Source: Pontibacter sp. SGAir0037
Lineage (GTDB): Bacteria; Bacteroidota; Bacteroidia; Cytophagales; Hymenobacteraceae
NCBI RefSeq assembly: GCF_005491705.1
Contig: NZ_CP028092.1
Coordinates: forward strand, 2,604,001 to 2,668,000
Reading direction: 5' to 3'
DNA: 64,000 bases
Shown here: in pieces, positions 46,139 through 54,043 of the stretch
How positions within the stretch are numbered: the stretch's first letter is position 1
Layout: each line of letters begins with the position of its first letter
Position numbers and translations under genes: made by a program
Notes under the pieces: generated by a model
Told to the model about the DNA's origin: nothing
Databases searched by the model: none
What the model saw: the letters and a program-made list of their open reading frames with translations, nothing else

Positions 46139-48868
46139 ATGGTATATATTCCGTCAGCCACTTACAGGCTACAACTATCTCCGAAATTTAAACTGGAGGA
46201 GGTACGTAAGCTGATTCCATACCTGCACGACCTGGGAATCAGCACCATTTATGCTGCTCCTTTTTTTACTACAAAACCAGGGAGCGAGCATGGTTACGAC
46301 GTGGCAGATCCGCATGAAATAAATCCTGAAGTGGGCACCCTGGCAGAACTGCAGGAGATCTCCCAGGAACTGAAGAAGCACGGCATGGGCTGGCTACAGG
46401 ATATCGTACCTAATCACATGGCCTACCATCCTAAAAACAGGTGGCTGATGGATGTGCTGGAAAAAGGTCAGAAATCAGAGCTTTACAACTTCTTCGATAT
46501 AGACTTCACACATCCTGACTTCGAAGGAAAACTGATGGTGCCTTTCCTGGGTGAACCTTTGGAAGACATTCTGAAGCAAAAGCAAATTAAAATAATGTTT
46601 GGCGAGAACGGGTTTCAGGTAGCCTACTTCGACAACATGTACCCGCTTAGTATTTCTGCTTATGATACCTTGCTGAAGCAGATTGCAGAGCATATTTCTG
46701 ATGATAAAGCGCAAGCTTCTTTTCAGGGGCATATCGGTTCTATTTTCAGAATGATACAAAGCGATAAAATTAATGTAGCGGAATGGTCGCAGCAGAAAAT
46801 GGCACTGTATGGCGATGCCCAGAAAAATGCGGCAATTCAGCAAGCTGTTGACCAGGTGCTGGAGCAGCTGAACAACGATGAAACGGCACTGCAAAATATA
46901 CTGGACCAGCAGTTCTACCTGTTATGCAACTGGCAGATCACAGAAGAGAAGATCAATTTCCGCCGTTTCTTTACTGTAAACGACCTCATCTGCCTGCGCA
47001 TGGAAAACCAGGATGTTTTCGACAGGTACCATGATTTTATAAAACAACTCACTGACCAGGGGATTTTCCAGGGGCTACGTGTAGACCATGTGGATGGACT
47101 GTTTGATCCTGATGGTTACCTGGAAAAGCTTCGGGCTATGGCAGGTGAGGATAAATACCTTGTCGTGGAAAAAATTCTGGAAGGCGAGGAAAACCTGCCC
47201 GAGTACTGGGACATTCAGGGCAACAGCGGCTATGATTTTCTGGCCTGGGTAAGCAACCTGTATACCGATGCTACCGGAGAACGCAAGCTTACACAGCTAT
47301 ACCGCCGTCTGGTGCCCGGAGCCCGTACCGATTATGAAAAGCTTGTTTTCGAGAAGAAGATATACATGCTGGAGCACCACATGCAAGGCGAGCTTCAGAA
47401 CCTGCTGCGCATCTTAAAAAACAGCGACCTACTAACAGATGCTTATACCGATGAAGAGTGGAGCACAGCGCTGGCTACCCTGCTTTCGTCTTTCCCGGTA
47501 TACCGAATCTATGGCAACAAATTTCCTTTATCAGAAGAAGCAATAGAGATTATAGACAAAGCTTTTGACGAAGCAGCCAAACGAACACCCGAAGCCAAAG
47601 CGCAACTAAACCACCTGCGCACGCTGTTCGACCACGATGCGCAGGACTCTGAAGAGCGGGAACAGGCAAAGCTGTACTTTGTGATGCGCAGCCAGCAGTT
47701 TACAGGTCCTTTAGCAGCAAAGGGTGTGGAAGACACCACCTTCTATAACTACAACAGGCTCATTTCTCTGAACGAGGTGGGCAACAGTCCGGATGTATTT
47801 CACATCAAGCGCAGGGATTTTCATGAGCTGATGCAGTATAAGCTGGAAACTTACCCGCACTCCATTAACGCCACCGCCACGCACGATACCAAACGGGGCG
47901 AAGGCTCACGTATGCGCCTGGAAGTACTGAGCGAACTACCCGAAGAATGGGAGAAGGCTGTACAACAATGGCAGGAAATCGCGCAGAAGTATGTAACTGA
48001 AGTAGGCCCTACACCCAATGATCTGTATTTCATCTTCCAGACTTTAGTAGGCGTTATGCCTATCGATGGCACTGTAGATGATACCCTGGTAGAACGTGTG
48101 CAGGAGTATCTAACAAAAGCTTTCCGCGAAGCCAAAGTAAATTCTAACTGGACAGAGCCTAACGAAGCTTACGAAAGTGCTGTTTCGAACCTGGTGCAAA
48201 AGCTGCTGCAGGAAGACAAAGCCTTTTTAGAAACCTTTATGCCTTTCTTTAAAAGAACGGCTCATTTCGGCTGGATTTACTCTCTCTGCCAGACAATGCT
48301 GAAAGTAGCCTGTCCGGGTGTACCGGATATTTACCAGGGTTGTGAGCTCTGGGACTTCAGCCTGGTAGATCCGGATAACAGACGTCCGGTTGATTATGAG
48401 CTACGCCAGCAGTACCTGCAGGAAATGAAAGCGCAGGAAGAGAAGGATGAAAAAGCCTTACAGCAGCAGTTGTTACAGGACCCTTCGGATGCCCGGGTAA
48501 AGCAATACCTTATTTACAAGGTATTGAACCTGCGCCTGCAGCTGAAAGCGCTGTTTGATCATGGCGATTATATTCCGCTCACCTTTACAGGTAAATACAA
48601 GGAAAATGTAATTGCCTTTGCACGCCATCACGAAGGGCAATGGCTGATTGTAGCCGTACCCCGTTTACTGGCTGGTATAGTTTCAGAAAACGAACTTCCG
48701 CTTGGGGAGCAGGTATGGGAAGACACAGGAATCAAATTACCGGAAAGCGCCCCTAAAAATTGGAAAAATTTGTTCGGACAAGGAGACCTAACAGGACAAG
48801 ACTCTTTAGCTCTTGCCCTGATATTTGACACCTATCCGGTAGCACTTTTAATAGCAACAGAAGCATGA
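46139..48868 (+). CDS. treY: Malto-oligosyltrehalose synthase
   Basis: A 909-residue GH13_26 enzyme that turns the reducing-end alpha-1,4 bond of maltodextrins into the alpha,alpha-1,1 bond of trehalose. Motifs: SATYRLQLSPKF at the start, STIYAAPFF, GSEHGYDVADP, nucleophile Asp316 (GLRVDHVDGL), Glu344 (LVVEKILEGEE) and TATHDTKRGEGSRMR. Long insertions with helical repeats are normal for the family. It works with TreZ, two genes upstream, to make free trehalose from glycogen-type chains. Its TGA overlaps the malQ start (ATGA), so translation is probably coupled. Confidence 0.96.
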   Translation: MVYIPSATYRLQLSPKFKLEEVRKLIPYLHDLGISTIYAAPFFTTKPGSEHGYDVADPHEINPEVGTLAELQEISQELKKHGMGWLQDIVPNHMAYHPKNRWLMDVLEKGQKSELYNFFDIDFTHPDFEGKLMVPFLGEPLEDILKQKQIKIMFGENGFQVAYFDNMYPLSISAYDTLLKQIAEHISDDKAQASFQGHIGSIFRMIQSDKINVAEWSQQKMALYGDAQKNAAIQQAVDQVLEQLNNDETALQNILDQQFYLLCNWQITEEKINFRRFFTVNDLICLRMENQDVFDRYHDFIKQLTDQGIFQGLRVDHVDGLFDPDGYLEKLRAMAGEDKYLVVEKILEGEENLPEYWDIQGNSGYDFLAWVSNLYTDATGERKLTQLYRRLVPGARTDYEKLVFEKKIYMLEHHMQGELQNLLRILKNSDLLTDAYTDEEWSTALATLLSSFPVYRIYGNKFPLSEEAIEIIDKAFDEAAKRTPEAKAQLNHLRTLFDHDAQDSEEREQAKLYFVMRSQQFTGPLAAKGVEDTTFYNYNRLISLNEVGNSPDVFHIKRRDFHELMQYKLETYPHSINATATHDTKRGEGSRMRLEVLSELPEEWEKAVQQWQEIAQKYVTEVGPTPNDLYFIFQTLVGVMPIDGTVDDTLVERVQEYLTKAFREAKVNSNWTEPNEAYESAVSNLVQKLLQEDKAFLETFMPFFKRTAHFGWIYSLCQTMLKVACPGVPDIYQGCELWDFSLVDPDNRRPVDYELRQQYLQEMKAQEEKDEKALQQQLLQDPSDARVKQYLIYKVLNLRLQLKALFDHGDYIPLTFTGKYKENVIAFARHHEGQWLIVAVPRLLAGIVSENELPLGEQVWEDTGIKLPESAPKNWKNLFGQGDLTGQDSLALALIFDTYPVALLIATEA

Positions 48869-50379
48869 TAGTACACAGGAGAAGCAGCGGCGTTTTATTG
48901 CACATCACCTCTCTTCCATCTAAATATGGCATTGGAGATTTAGGACCAGAGGCTTATCAGTTTGCGGACCTGCTATGGGAAGCCGGGCAACGGTACTGGC
49001 AGATTCTGCCGCTTAACCCAACAGAAGAGGGATCAGGAAACTCTCCTTACAGCAGCCACTCCGCCTTTGCAGGCAACCCGCTCATGATAAGCCCTGATTT
49101 GCTGATAGAGGAAGGCTTGCTGGAGAAAACTGATCTTAAGACAAGTGAGAACTTTGAAGATGACAGAGTAGATTATCAGAAAGCCACTGCATATAAAAGA
49201 ACCATTTGGCTGAAGGCCTATGAGAACTTTAAAAGCCGTGGCACTGAAAAGCAGCAGCGCGATTTCCAGGTATTTAAACAGGATCATAGCGCCTGGCTAC
49301 AGGACTATAGTTACTTTGTAGTTTTTAAAAGCCACTTTGGCCAGAAAAGCTGGGTAGAATGGGACGAAGCCATAAAAAAGCGTGAACCGGAGGCCGTACA
49401 GCAACTGGCCAGCGAATTGGCAGACGAAATAGAGCGCGAGCAGTTTTTACAGTTCCTGTTCTACCAGCAGTGGAACAGGCTGAAGTACTACTGCACCGGC
49501 CGCGACATCACGTTTATTGGCGATATGCCTTTTTATGTGAGCCATGACAGCGCTGATGTGTGGTCGCACCCGCAAAACTTTAAACTGGATGAAGGCGGAA
49601 TGCCTACAGCCGTTTCCGGGGTGCCGCCAGATTTCTTCAGCGAAACAGGCCAGTTGTGGGGCACCCCTGTGTTCGACTGGCAGGAGCTGGCCAGGCACAA
49701 CTACGACTGGTGGATTCTGCGCATCGAACACAACCTGGCTTTGTTTGGCTTGCTGCGTCTCGACCACTTCCGGGCCTTTTCTGCCTATTGGGAAGTACCA
49801 GCTGGAGAGGAAACCGCTATTAACGGGAAGTGGGAGAAATCTCCGGGTGCCGAAATATTAAGCATCCTGCGCGAGCGCAAACCTGAAATGCCGATTATAG
49901 CGGAAGACCTGGGTGAAATAGACCAGCCGGTGCGCGACCTCATGCAGCAGTTCGATTTGCCGGGCATGCGCCTGCTTATTTTTGCCTTCGGCGACGATCT
50001 CGCCTTTGACAGTTCCTTCCTGCCGCACAATCATATTAATAACTGTATTGTGTATACAGGCACCCACGACAACAGCACGGTACGCGCCTGGTACCAGGAA
50101 GAAGCAAAAGCGGCAGACATCAAGCGCCTGCGCGAGTATAGTGGCCATGAGTTCAATGAAGAAAATGTGCACGAGATAATGAGCCGCATGGCCTATATGT
50201 CGGTAGCTCAACTGGCTGTTGTTCCGATACAGGATATACTTGGTTTAGGAGCTGAGGCCATTATGAACAAACCCTCCACCGCCTCCCACAACTGGGAATG
50301 GCGCTTACAACCGAAGCTGTTCCGCAAAACAGAGGCTCACCGGCTCAAGAAGCTGGTGCAGATATATGGCCGGAAATAA
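48865..50379 (+). CDS. malQ: 4-alpha-glucanotransferase (amylomaltase, GH77)
   Basis: A 504-residue GH77 enzyme, the short DPE1-like form without N-terminal extra domains. It transfers glucan segments between maltooligosaccharides and releases glucose. Motifs: RRSSGVLLHITSLPSKYGIG, QILPLNPTEEGSGNSPYSS, nucleophile Asp300 (LLRLDHFRAF), Glu347 (IIAEDLGE) and YTGTHDNST. Fourth gene of the trehalose unit, starting within the treY stop. It can rebuild chains long enough for TreY or GlgB from the short leftovers of TreYZ and imported sugars. Confidence 0.96.
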   Translation: MIVHRRSSGVLLHITSLPSKYGIGDLGPEAYQFADLLWEAGQRYWQILPLNPTEEGSGNSPYSSHSAFAGNPLMISPDLLIEEGLLEKTDLKTSENFEDDRVDYQKATAYKRTIWLKAYENFKSRGTEKQQRDFQVFKQDHSAWLQDYSYFVVFKSHFGQKSWVEWDEAIKKREPEAVQQLASELADEIEREQFLQFLFYQQWNRLKYYCTGRDITFIGDMPFYVSHDSADVWSHPQNFKLDEGGMPTAVSGVPPDFFSETGQLWGTPVFDWQELARHNYDWWILRIEHNLALFGLLRLDHFRAFSAYWEVPAGEETAINGKWEKSPGAEILSILRERKPEMPIIAEDLGEIDQPVRDLMQQFDLPGMRLLIFAFGDDLAFDSSFLPHNHINNCIVYTGTHDNSTVRAWYQEEAKAADIKRLREYSGHEFNEENVHEIMSRMAYMSVAQLAVVPIQDILGLGAEAIMNKPSTASHNWEWRLQPKLFRKTEAHRLKKLVQIYGRK

Positions 50380-50382
50380 AAT

Positions 50383-50415
50383 AAAAGAGGCTGTCTGAAA
50401 AGACAGCCTCTTTTT
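50383..50415. terminator. Bidirectional terminator after malQ
   Basis: A perfect 14-bp stem (AAAAGAGGCTGTCT at 50383-50396, complement at 50401-50414) with a GAAA tetraloop and T5 at 50411-50415; A residues on the left serve the opposite strand. It lies 3 bases past malQ and near the end of the convergent transpeptidase gene. Confidence 0.92.
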
Positions 50416-50442
50416 ATAGTGAAGAAAGCTAAAAGTAAATTC

Positions 50443-51336
50443 TTAATCCCCTGTGCCTGCTATAGCATCGTCAGGAGTGTTTGTATCAGTGCTATCCTGC
50501 TCCTGATCAAAATCGACTGTTCTTAAAGGAGCATCCAGGTGCTTCTCGTGTACCAGCTCAGCCATAGCATTGGCATAATCCAGGTACTGCGAGGTATAGG
50601 CATTGTCTGCAGCATGTACATACATGGCAGTTTTTCCTTTTACGGAGTTGATAATACCCTGGTGTTCTTCCATAGGCAGTGCCGGGCAGCCAAGGCTTCT
50701 TCCTAAACGCCCGTACTGCTCAATAAACTCTTCGTTGGCGTACTCTGCCCCATGCATAACAATACACCGATCCAGGGCATTAGAATTGTATGCCTCATCC
50801 AGGCCTTCCAGCTTCAGAGAAAGGCCATGTTTGCCATAGTAGATGTCCTGCGTTACATAAAACCCTACACTGCTCATATATGAGTTATTATCGTTAGAAA
50901 AAGTCTCTGCAAACTCTTCGCCTGAATTTCGTCCATGCGCTACATAGGTATGGTGCAGTATTTCCTTATTTTCAATGTCCACTACCCAAAGCCTCTTCTC
51001 TCTGGACGATTTTGTAAAATCCACTATCGTGATTACTGGCTTTTCAGACAATCTGCCCTCGTGCTTCAGATTATAATAACCAGCCAGCGCATTATTGAAA
51101 ACTTCGTACCGCAGCCCCTCTTCCTGCAAATGCATTTCGTTATAAAGCTCATGCGTCAGTTCTCCAAACTGCATCACTTTATAGTCTGATATGTTTGCCT
51201 TGTAGCGCTTAATGTCTTTGCTTGTAGCCGAAACTCCCAACGGAGAAGCTACAGGCGATATAATGAGAGGTGCAAAAAGCGGAATGAAGCCTTTAGCCAC
51301 CTTTTTTGTTCTCGCTTTCCATCTGATCCTTTTCAT
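50443..51336 (-). CDS. Murein L,D-transpeptidase catalytic domain protein (YkuD_2 type)
   Basis: A 297-residue exported protein. The start has a basic stretch (MKRIRWKARTKKVAKG) followed by a hydrophobic segment, consistent with a signal or anchor. The catalytic core shows RCIVMHGAEYA and GRSLGCPALP with Cys217, the HxxG...SxGC pattern of L,D-transpeptidases. Such enzymes crosslink peptidoglycan or attach proteins to it in the periplasm. The C-terminal tail is acidic and low in complexity (QEQDSTDTNTPDDA). It diverges from an M23 endopeptidase gene over 166 bases and converges with malQ. Confidence 0.88.
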   Translation of the reverse strand: MKRIRWKARTKKVAKGFIPLFAPLIISPVASPLGVSATSKDIKRYKANISDYKVMQFGELTHELYNEMHLQEEGLRYEVFNNALAGYYNLKHEGRLSEKPVITIVDFTKSSREKRLWVVDIENKEILHHTYVAHGRNSGEEFAETFSNDNNSYMSSVGFYVTQDIYYGKHGLSLKLEGLDEAYNSNALDRCIVMHGAEYANEEFIEQYGRLGRSLGCPALPMEEHQGIINSVKGKTAMYVHAADNAYTSQYLDYANAMAELVHEKHLDAPLRTVDFDQEQDSTDTNTPDDAIAGTGD

Positions 51337-51502
51337 ATATTCTCCTGCTGATTCTCTCTAGTTTACGACCAGCCGCCGCTGTTGTTTATTAGCGCATGAT
51401 TATCAATCATATATATAAATAAATCTAAAACAATTACAGTATTAAGGCATCATTTTTGGTCTTGTTGGTGTTATACAACAAAAATGAGCCGTATTGAATA
51501 AC

Positions 51503-52858
51503 ATGCAGAAAACAACGATAAAGTATTTACCACTCATCAATTTTTTAGTACTGGTGCTGCTGATCACGGGTTGTGGAGGCCCGCAGGCACTGCGCCAGGT
51601 TTTCACAAAACAAACTCCCTACGAGCGCTATGCATCCTCGCTGAAAGATGCAAAACTGGATCAGACAGCTTTAGGGAAAGCATGGGCAGAGGCCGGTGAA
51701 AAAGCATTACAGGACTCACTTACAGTTACCCTGCCGTTTAAGGAGACCGGGTATTTTGCCGCAGAAACACCCATGGCTACCAGTTACCGCTTTGAGGCAA
51801 AGAGAGGCCAGAAAATTGTTGTAAACCTGGAAACCAGGTCGAAAGAAGAGATGAAAGTATTTATGGACCTGTATAAGCTGCAGCCTGTGGCAAAACACGT
51901 GTCTTACGCCGATACAGCTGCAGTAGCCATAGAATATGAGATTGAAGACGACCTGACTCACCTGTTGCGGGTGCAGCCGGAACTGCTGCGTAGCGGTCAG
52001 TACACTATCAGCATTATATCGCAGCCTACGCTGGCTTTTCCGGTACCCAGCAAAAAGAACAGGGGCATCGACAGCTTTTGGGGCGACCCGAGAGATGCAG
52101 GCACACGCAACCACGAAGGCGTAGACATTGTGGCACCACGTGGAACTCCTGTCGTAGCTTCGGTGCCCGGTATTGTTACGCGCGTTGGCACCAACAAATT
52201 AGGTGGTAATGTGGTATGGCTGTCCGATGCAAACCGGCGCCAGAACCTGTATTATGCTCACCTCGACAAGCAGCTGGTTACTGCCGGGCAGCGTGTAAAT
52301 ATAGGCGACACCTTAGGTTTAGTTGGAAATACCGGCAATGCCAGAGGCACCACGCCTCACCTTCACTTTGGCATTTACCGTTCGGGCACGGGTGCTACCA
52401 ATCCTTACCCATACCTGCACATGCCATCGCAAACACCTCCGGCTATTACAGCTGACTTAAAAAATCTGGGAGGCTGGCTGCGTGTTTCTACCAGATCAGC
52501 AAATACCAGGTTGCTGCCATCCACTAAAAGCAATGTGTACAGAAGCCTGCCTCAACACACCCCTTTGCAGGTAATCGGGGGCACGGGCAACTGGTATAGA
52601 GTGAGCTTGCCTGACGGCACAGAAGCCTACATTGCCAATAGTGTGGTAGAAAGCATTTCCAAGCCTGTCCGGTACGAAAAGCTGGCAAAGGAAACAGATT
52701 TGCTGGATGAAGCTCATCCGCTGGCTGCACCCAAAGATAGCTTGTCTTCTGGTTCCAGTGTGGCAGTTCTTGCTACTTTTAACGATTTCAGACTTGTCAG
52801 AAACGAGGCCGGAGAAACAGGATGGATACACGAAGACTCACAGCTCTCCACCCGTTAA
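51503..52858 (+). CDS. M23-family peptidoglycan endopeptidase lipoprotein with SH3-like domains
   Basis: A 451-residue lipoprotein. I start at the ATG at 51503 (MQKTTIKYL); the frame also opens with a TTG at 51494. The lipobox is LLITGC, followed by GGPQA without acidic residues, so it probably stays on the periplasmic side. The M23 (LytM) zinc site is present: NHEGVDIVAPRG (His and Asp ligands) and HLHFG. N-terminal to it is a beta-rich region (about 60-170). After about residue 315 two SH3-like segments follow (LRVSTRSANTRLLPST, NWYRVSLPDGTEAYI; then VLATFNDFRLVRNEAGETGW). It should cut peptide crosslinks in the sacculus. Confidence 0.9.
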   Translation: MQKTTIKYLPLINFLVLVLLITGCGGPQALRQVFTKQTPYERYASSLKDAKLDQTALGKAWAEAGEKALQDSLTVTLPFKETGYFAAETPMATSYRFEAKRGQKIVVNLETRSKEEMKVFMDLYKLQPVAKHVSYADTAAVAIEYEIEDDLTHLLRVQPELLRSGQYTISIISQPTLAFPVPSKKNRGIDSFWGDPRDAGTRNHEGVDIVAPRGTPVVASVPGIVTRVGTNKLGGNVVWLSDANRRQNLYYAHLDKQLVTAGQRVNIGDTLGLVGNTGNARGTTPHLHFGIYRSGTGATNPYPYLHMPSQTPPAITADLKNLGGWLRVSTRSANTRLLPSTKSNVYRSLPQHTPLQVIGGTGNWYRVSLPDGTEAYIANSVVESISKPVRYEKLAKETDLLDEAHPLAAPKDSLSSGSSVAVLATFNDFRLVRNEAGETGWIHEDSQLSTR

Positions 52859-52890
52859 AACCTGGTGAAGCTTCGAATCCCGGCAACACG

Positions 52891-52927
52891 ACAGAAAGAA
52901 CAGCTTCAGGCTGTTCTTTCTGTTTTT
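52891..52927 (+). terminator. Rho-independent terminator after the M23 gene
   Basis: A 14-bp perfect stem (ACAGAAAGAACAGC at 52891-52904, complement at 52910-52923), loop TTCAG, then a T5 run. It lies 32 bases after the stop. Confidence 0.92.
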
Positions 52928-53090
52928 CAACCTTTTGGCAAAGCACCTAAGCTAGGTAATCCATCTGCATGCGTTTAATCAGGTGTACGTGGGGCCATTA
53001 TAGCAGAAAAACTGAGGCGATGGTCGGCATTTCTATTATATTTACATATATAAACCTAATCTATTTATTTAAAACAACGGAGAATACAGT

Positions 53091-53993
53091 TTGAAATTAG
53101 CTGCTATCGACATTGGTTCTAATGCTGCCAGGTGCCAGATATCCAATGTTCTGAACCAGAACGGAAAAGTAATCTTTAAACGGGTAGAGTACATCCGGTA
53201 TGCCATTCGTTTCGGCGAAGATGTATTTAACACCGGCTTTATCAGCGAAGAAAAAATACAGAAGTTCATCAAGCTGATGCAGGCTTTTAAACTTCTTATT
53301 GATGTGCACGATGTAGATCATTTCATGATTTGTGCAACCTCAGCTATGCGCTCTGCTTCCAATGCCCCTGAAATTATACAGCGCATTCGCGAAGCAGTTG
53401 GCATGGATATACAGGTAATAGGCGGAGAGTCTGAAGCCGATCTTATTAATAAAGTAATCCGTAATTTCTTAGACGACCGCAATTACCTGCACATAGATGT
53501 TGGCGGCGGCAGTACCGAGTTCAACATCTATGTAAACCGCGAAAAAATGGCTTCCCAATCGTTCGAGCAGGGCTCTATCCGACACATGCATGGAGTAGAC
53601 TCTCAGGAGTTGTGGAACAAAATGCGGGTATGGATAGAGGAGAATGCACGCAAGTATAACCTGAGCCGTGCCATTGGCACAGGCGGTAACATCAATAAAA
53701 TCTACGACCTTTCCGGTAAGCTACAGGGAAAACCGATCTACCGGAAACAAATAGAAGAGATTGCCGGCAGAATTGCCGGAATGAGTATGCAGGAACGCCT
53801 GACCGAGCTTTTACTGAACCCGGATCGTGCAGATGTTATTCTGCCTGCCGCAGAAATTTATCTTTCGGCCATGAAGTGGGCCAAGCTGGAATGTATGCTT
53901 GTGCCGGCAGTAGGCCTGAAAGACGGTATGATTCATGCCCTTTATGAACAGCATCACCCGGAAAAATTCATTATTGACAAGATCAGCAGATAA
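53091..53993 (+). CDS. ppx: Ppx/GppA-type exopolyphosphatase family protein
   Basis: A 300-residue ASKHA-fold phosphatase of the short Bacteroidota form, lacking the C-terminal HD-like domain of E. coli Ppx. Motifs: AAIDIGSNAARCQI (phosphate 1), ATSAMRSASN, VIGGESEADLI, LHIDVGGGSTEFNIY (phosphate 2) and AIGTGGNINKI. It starts with TTG: an in-frame stop lies at 53070-53072 with no ATG after it, and GGAG at 53079-53082 lies eight bases upstream of the TTG. It may hydrolyse polyphosphate or pppGpp. It converges on ppk1, the polyphosphate-making enzyme, across one shared hairpin. Confidence 0.93.
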   Translation: MKLAAIDIGSNAARCQISNVLNQNGKVIFKRVEYIRYAIRFGEDVFNTGFISEEKIQKFIKLMQAFKLLIDVHDVDHFMICATSAMRSASNAPEIIQRIREAVGMDIQVIGGESEADLINKVIRNFLDDRNYLHIDVGGGSTEFNIYVNREKMASQSFEQGSIRHMHGVDSQELWNKMRVWIEENARKYNLSRAIGTGGNINKIYDLSGKLQGKPIYRKQIEEIAGRIAGMSMQERLTELLLNPDRADVILPAAEIYLSAMKWAKLECMLVPAVGLKDGMIHALYEQHHPEKFIIDKISR

Positions 53994-54038
53994 ACAGCAA
54001 AGGCGGCCCTCTCAGGCCGCCTTTGCTGTTTATCTGCT
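53985..54038. terminator. Bidirectional terminator with 24-bp perfect stem between ppx and ppk1
   Basis: The arms 53985-54008 and 54015-54038 are perfectly complementary over 24 bp (core ACAGCAAAGGCGGCC) around the loop CTCTCA. The left arm includes the last ppx codons and its TAA; the right end lies 5 bases from the ppk1 stop. T tracts are short (CTTTGCTGTTTA), so termination relies on the stem; convergent transcripts would also be complementary here. Confidence 0.85.
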
Positions 54039-54043
54039 ATGCT

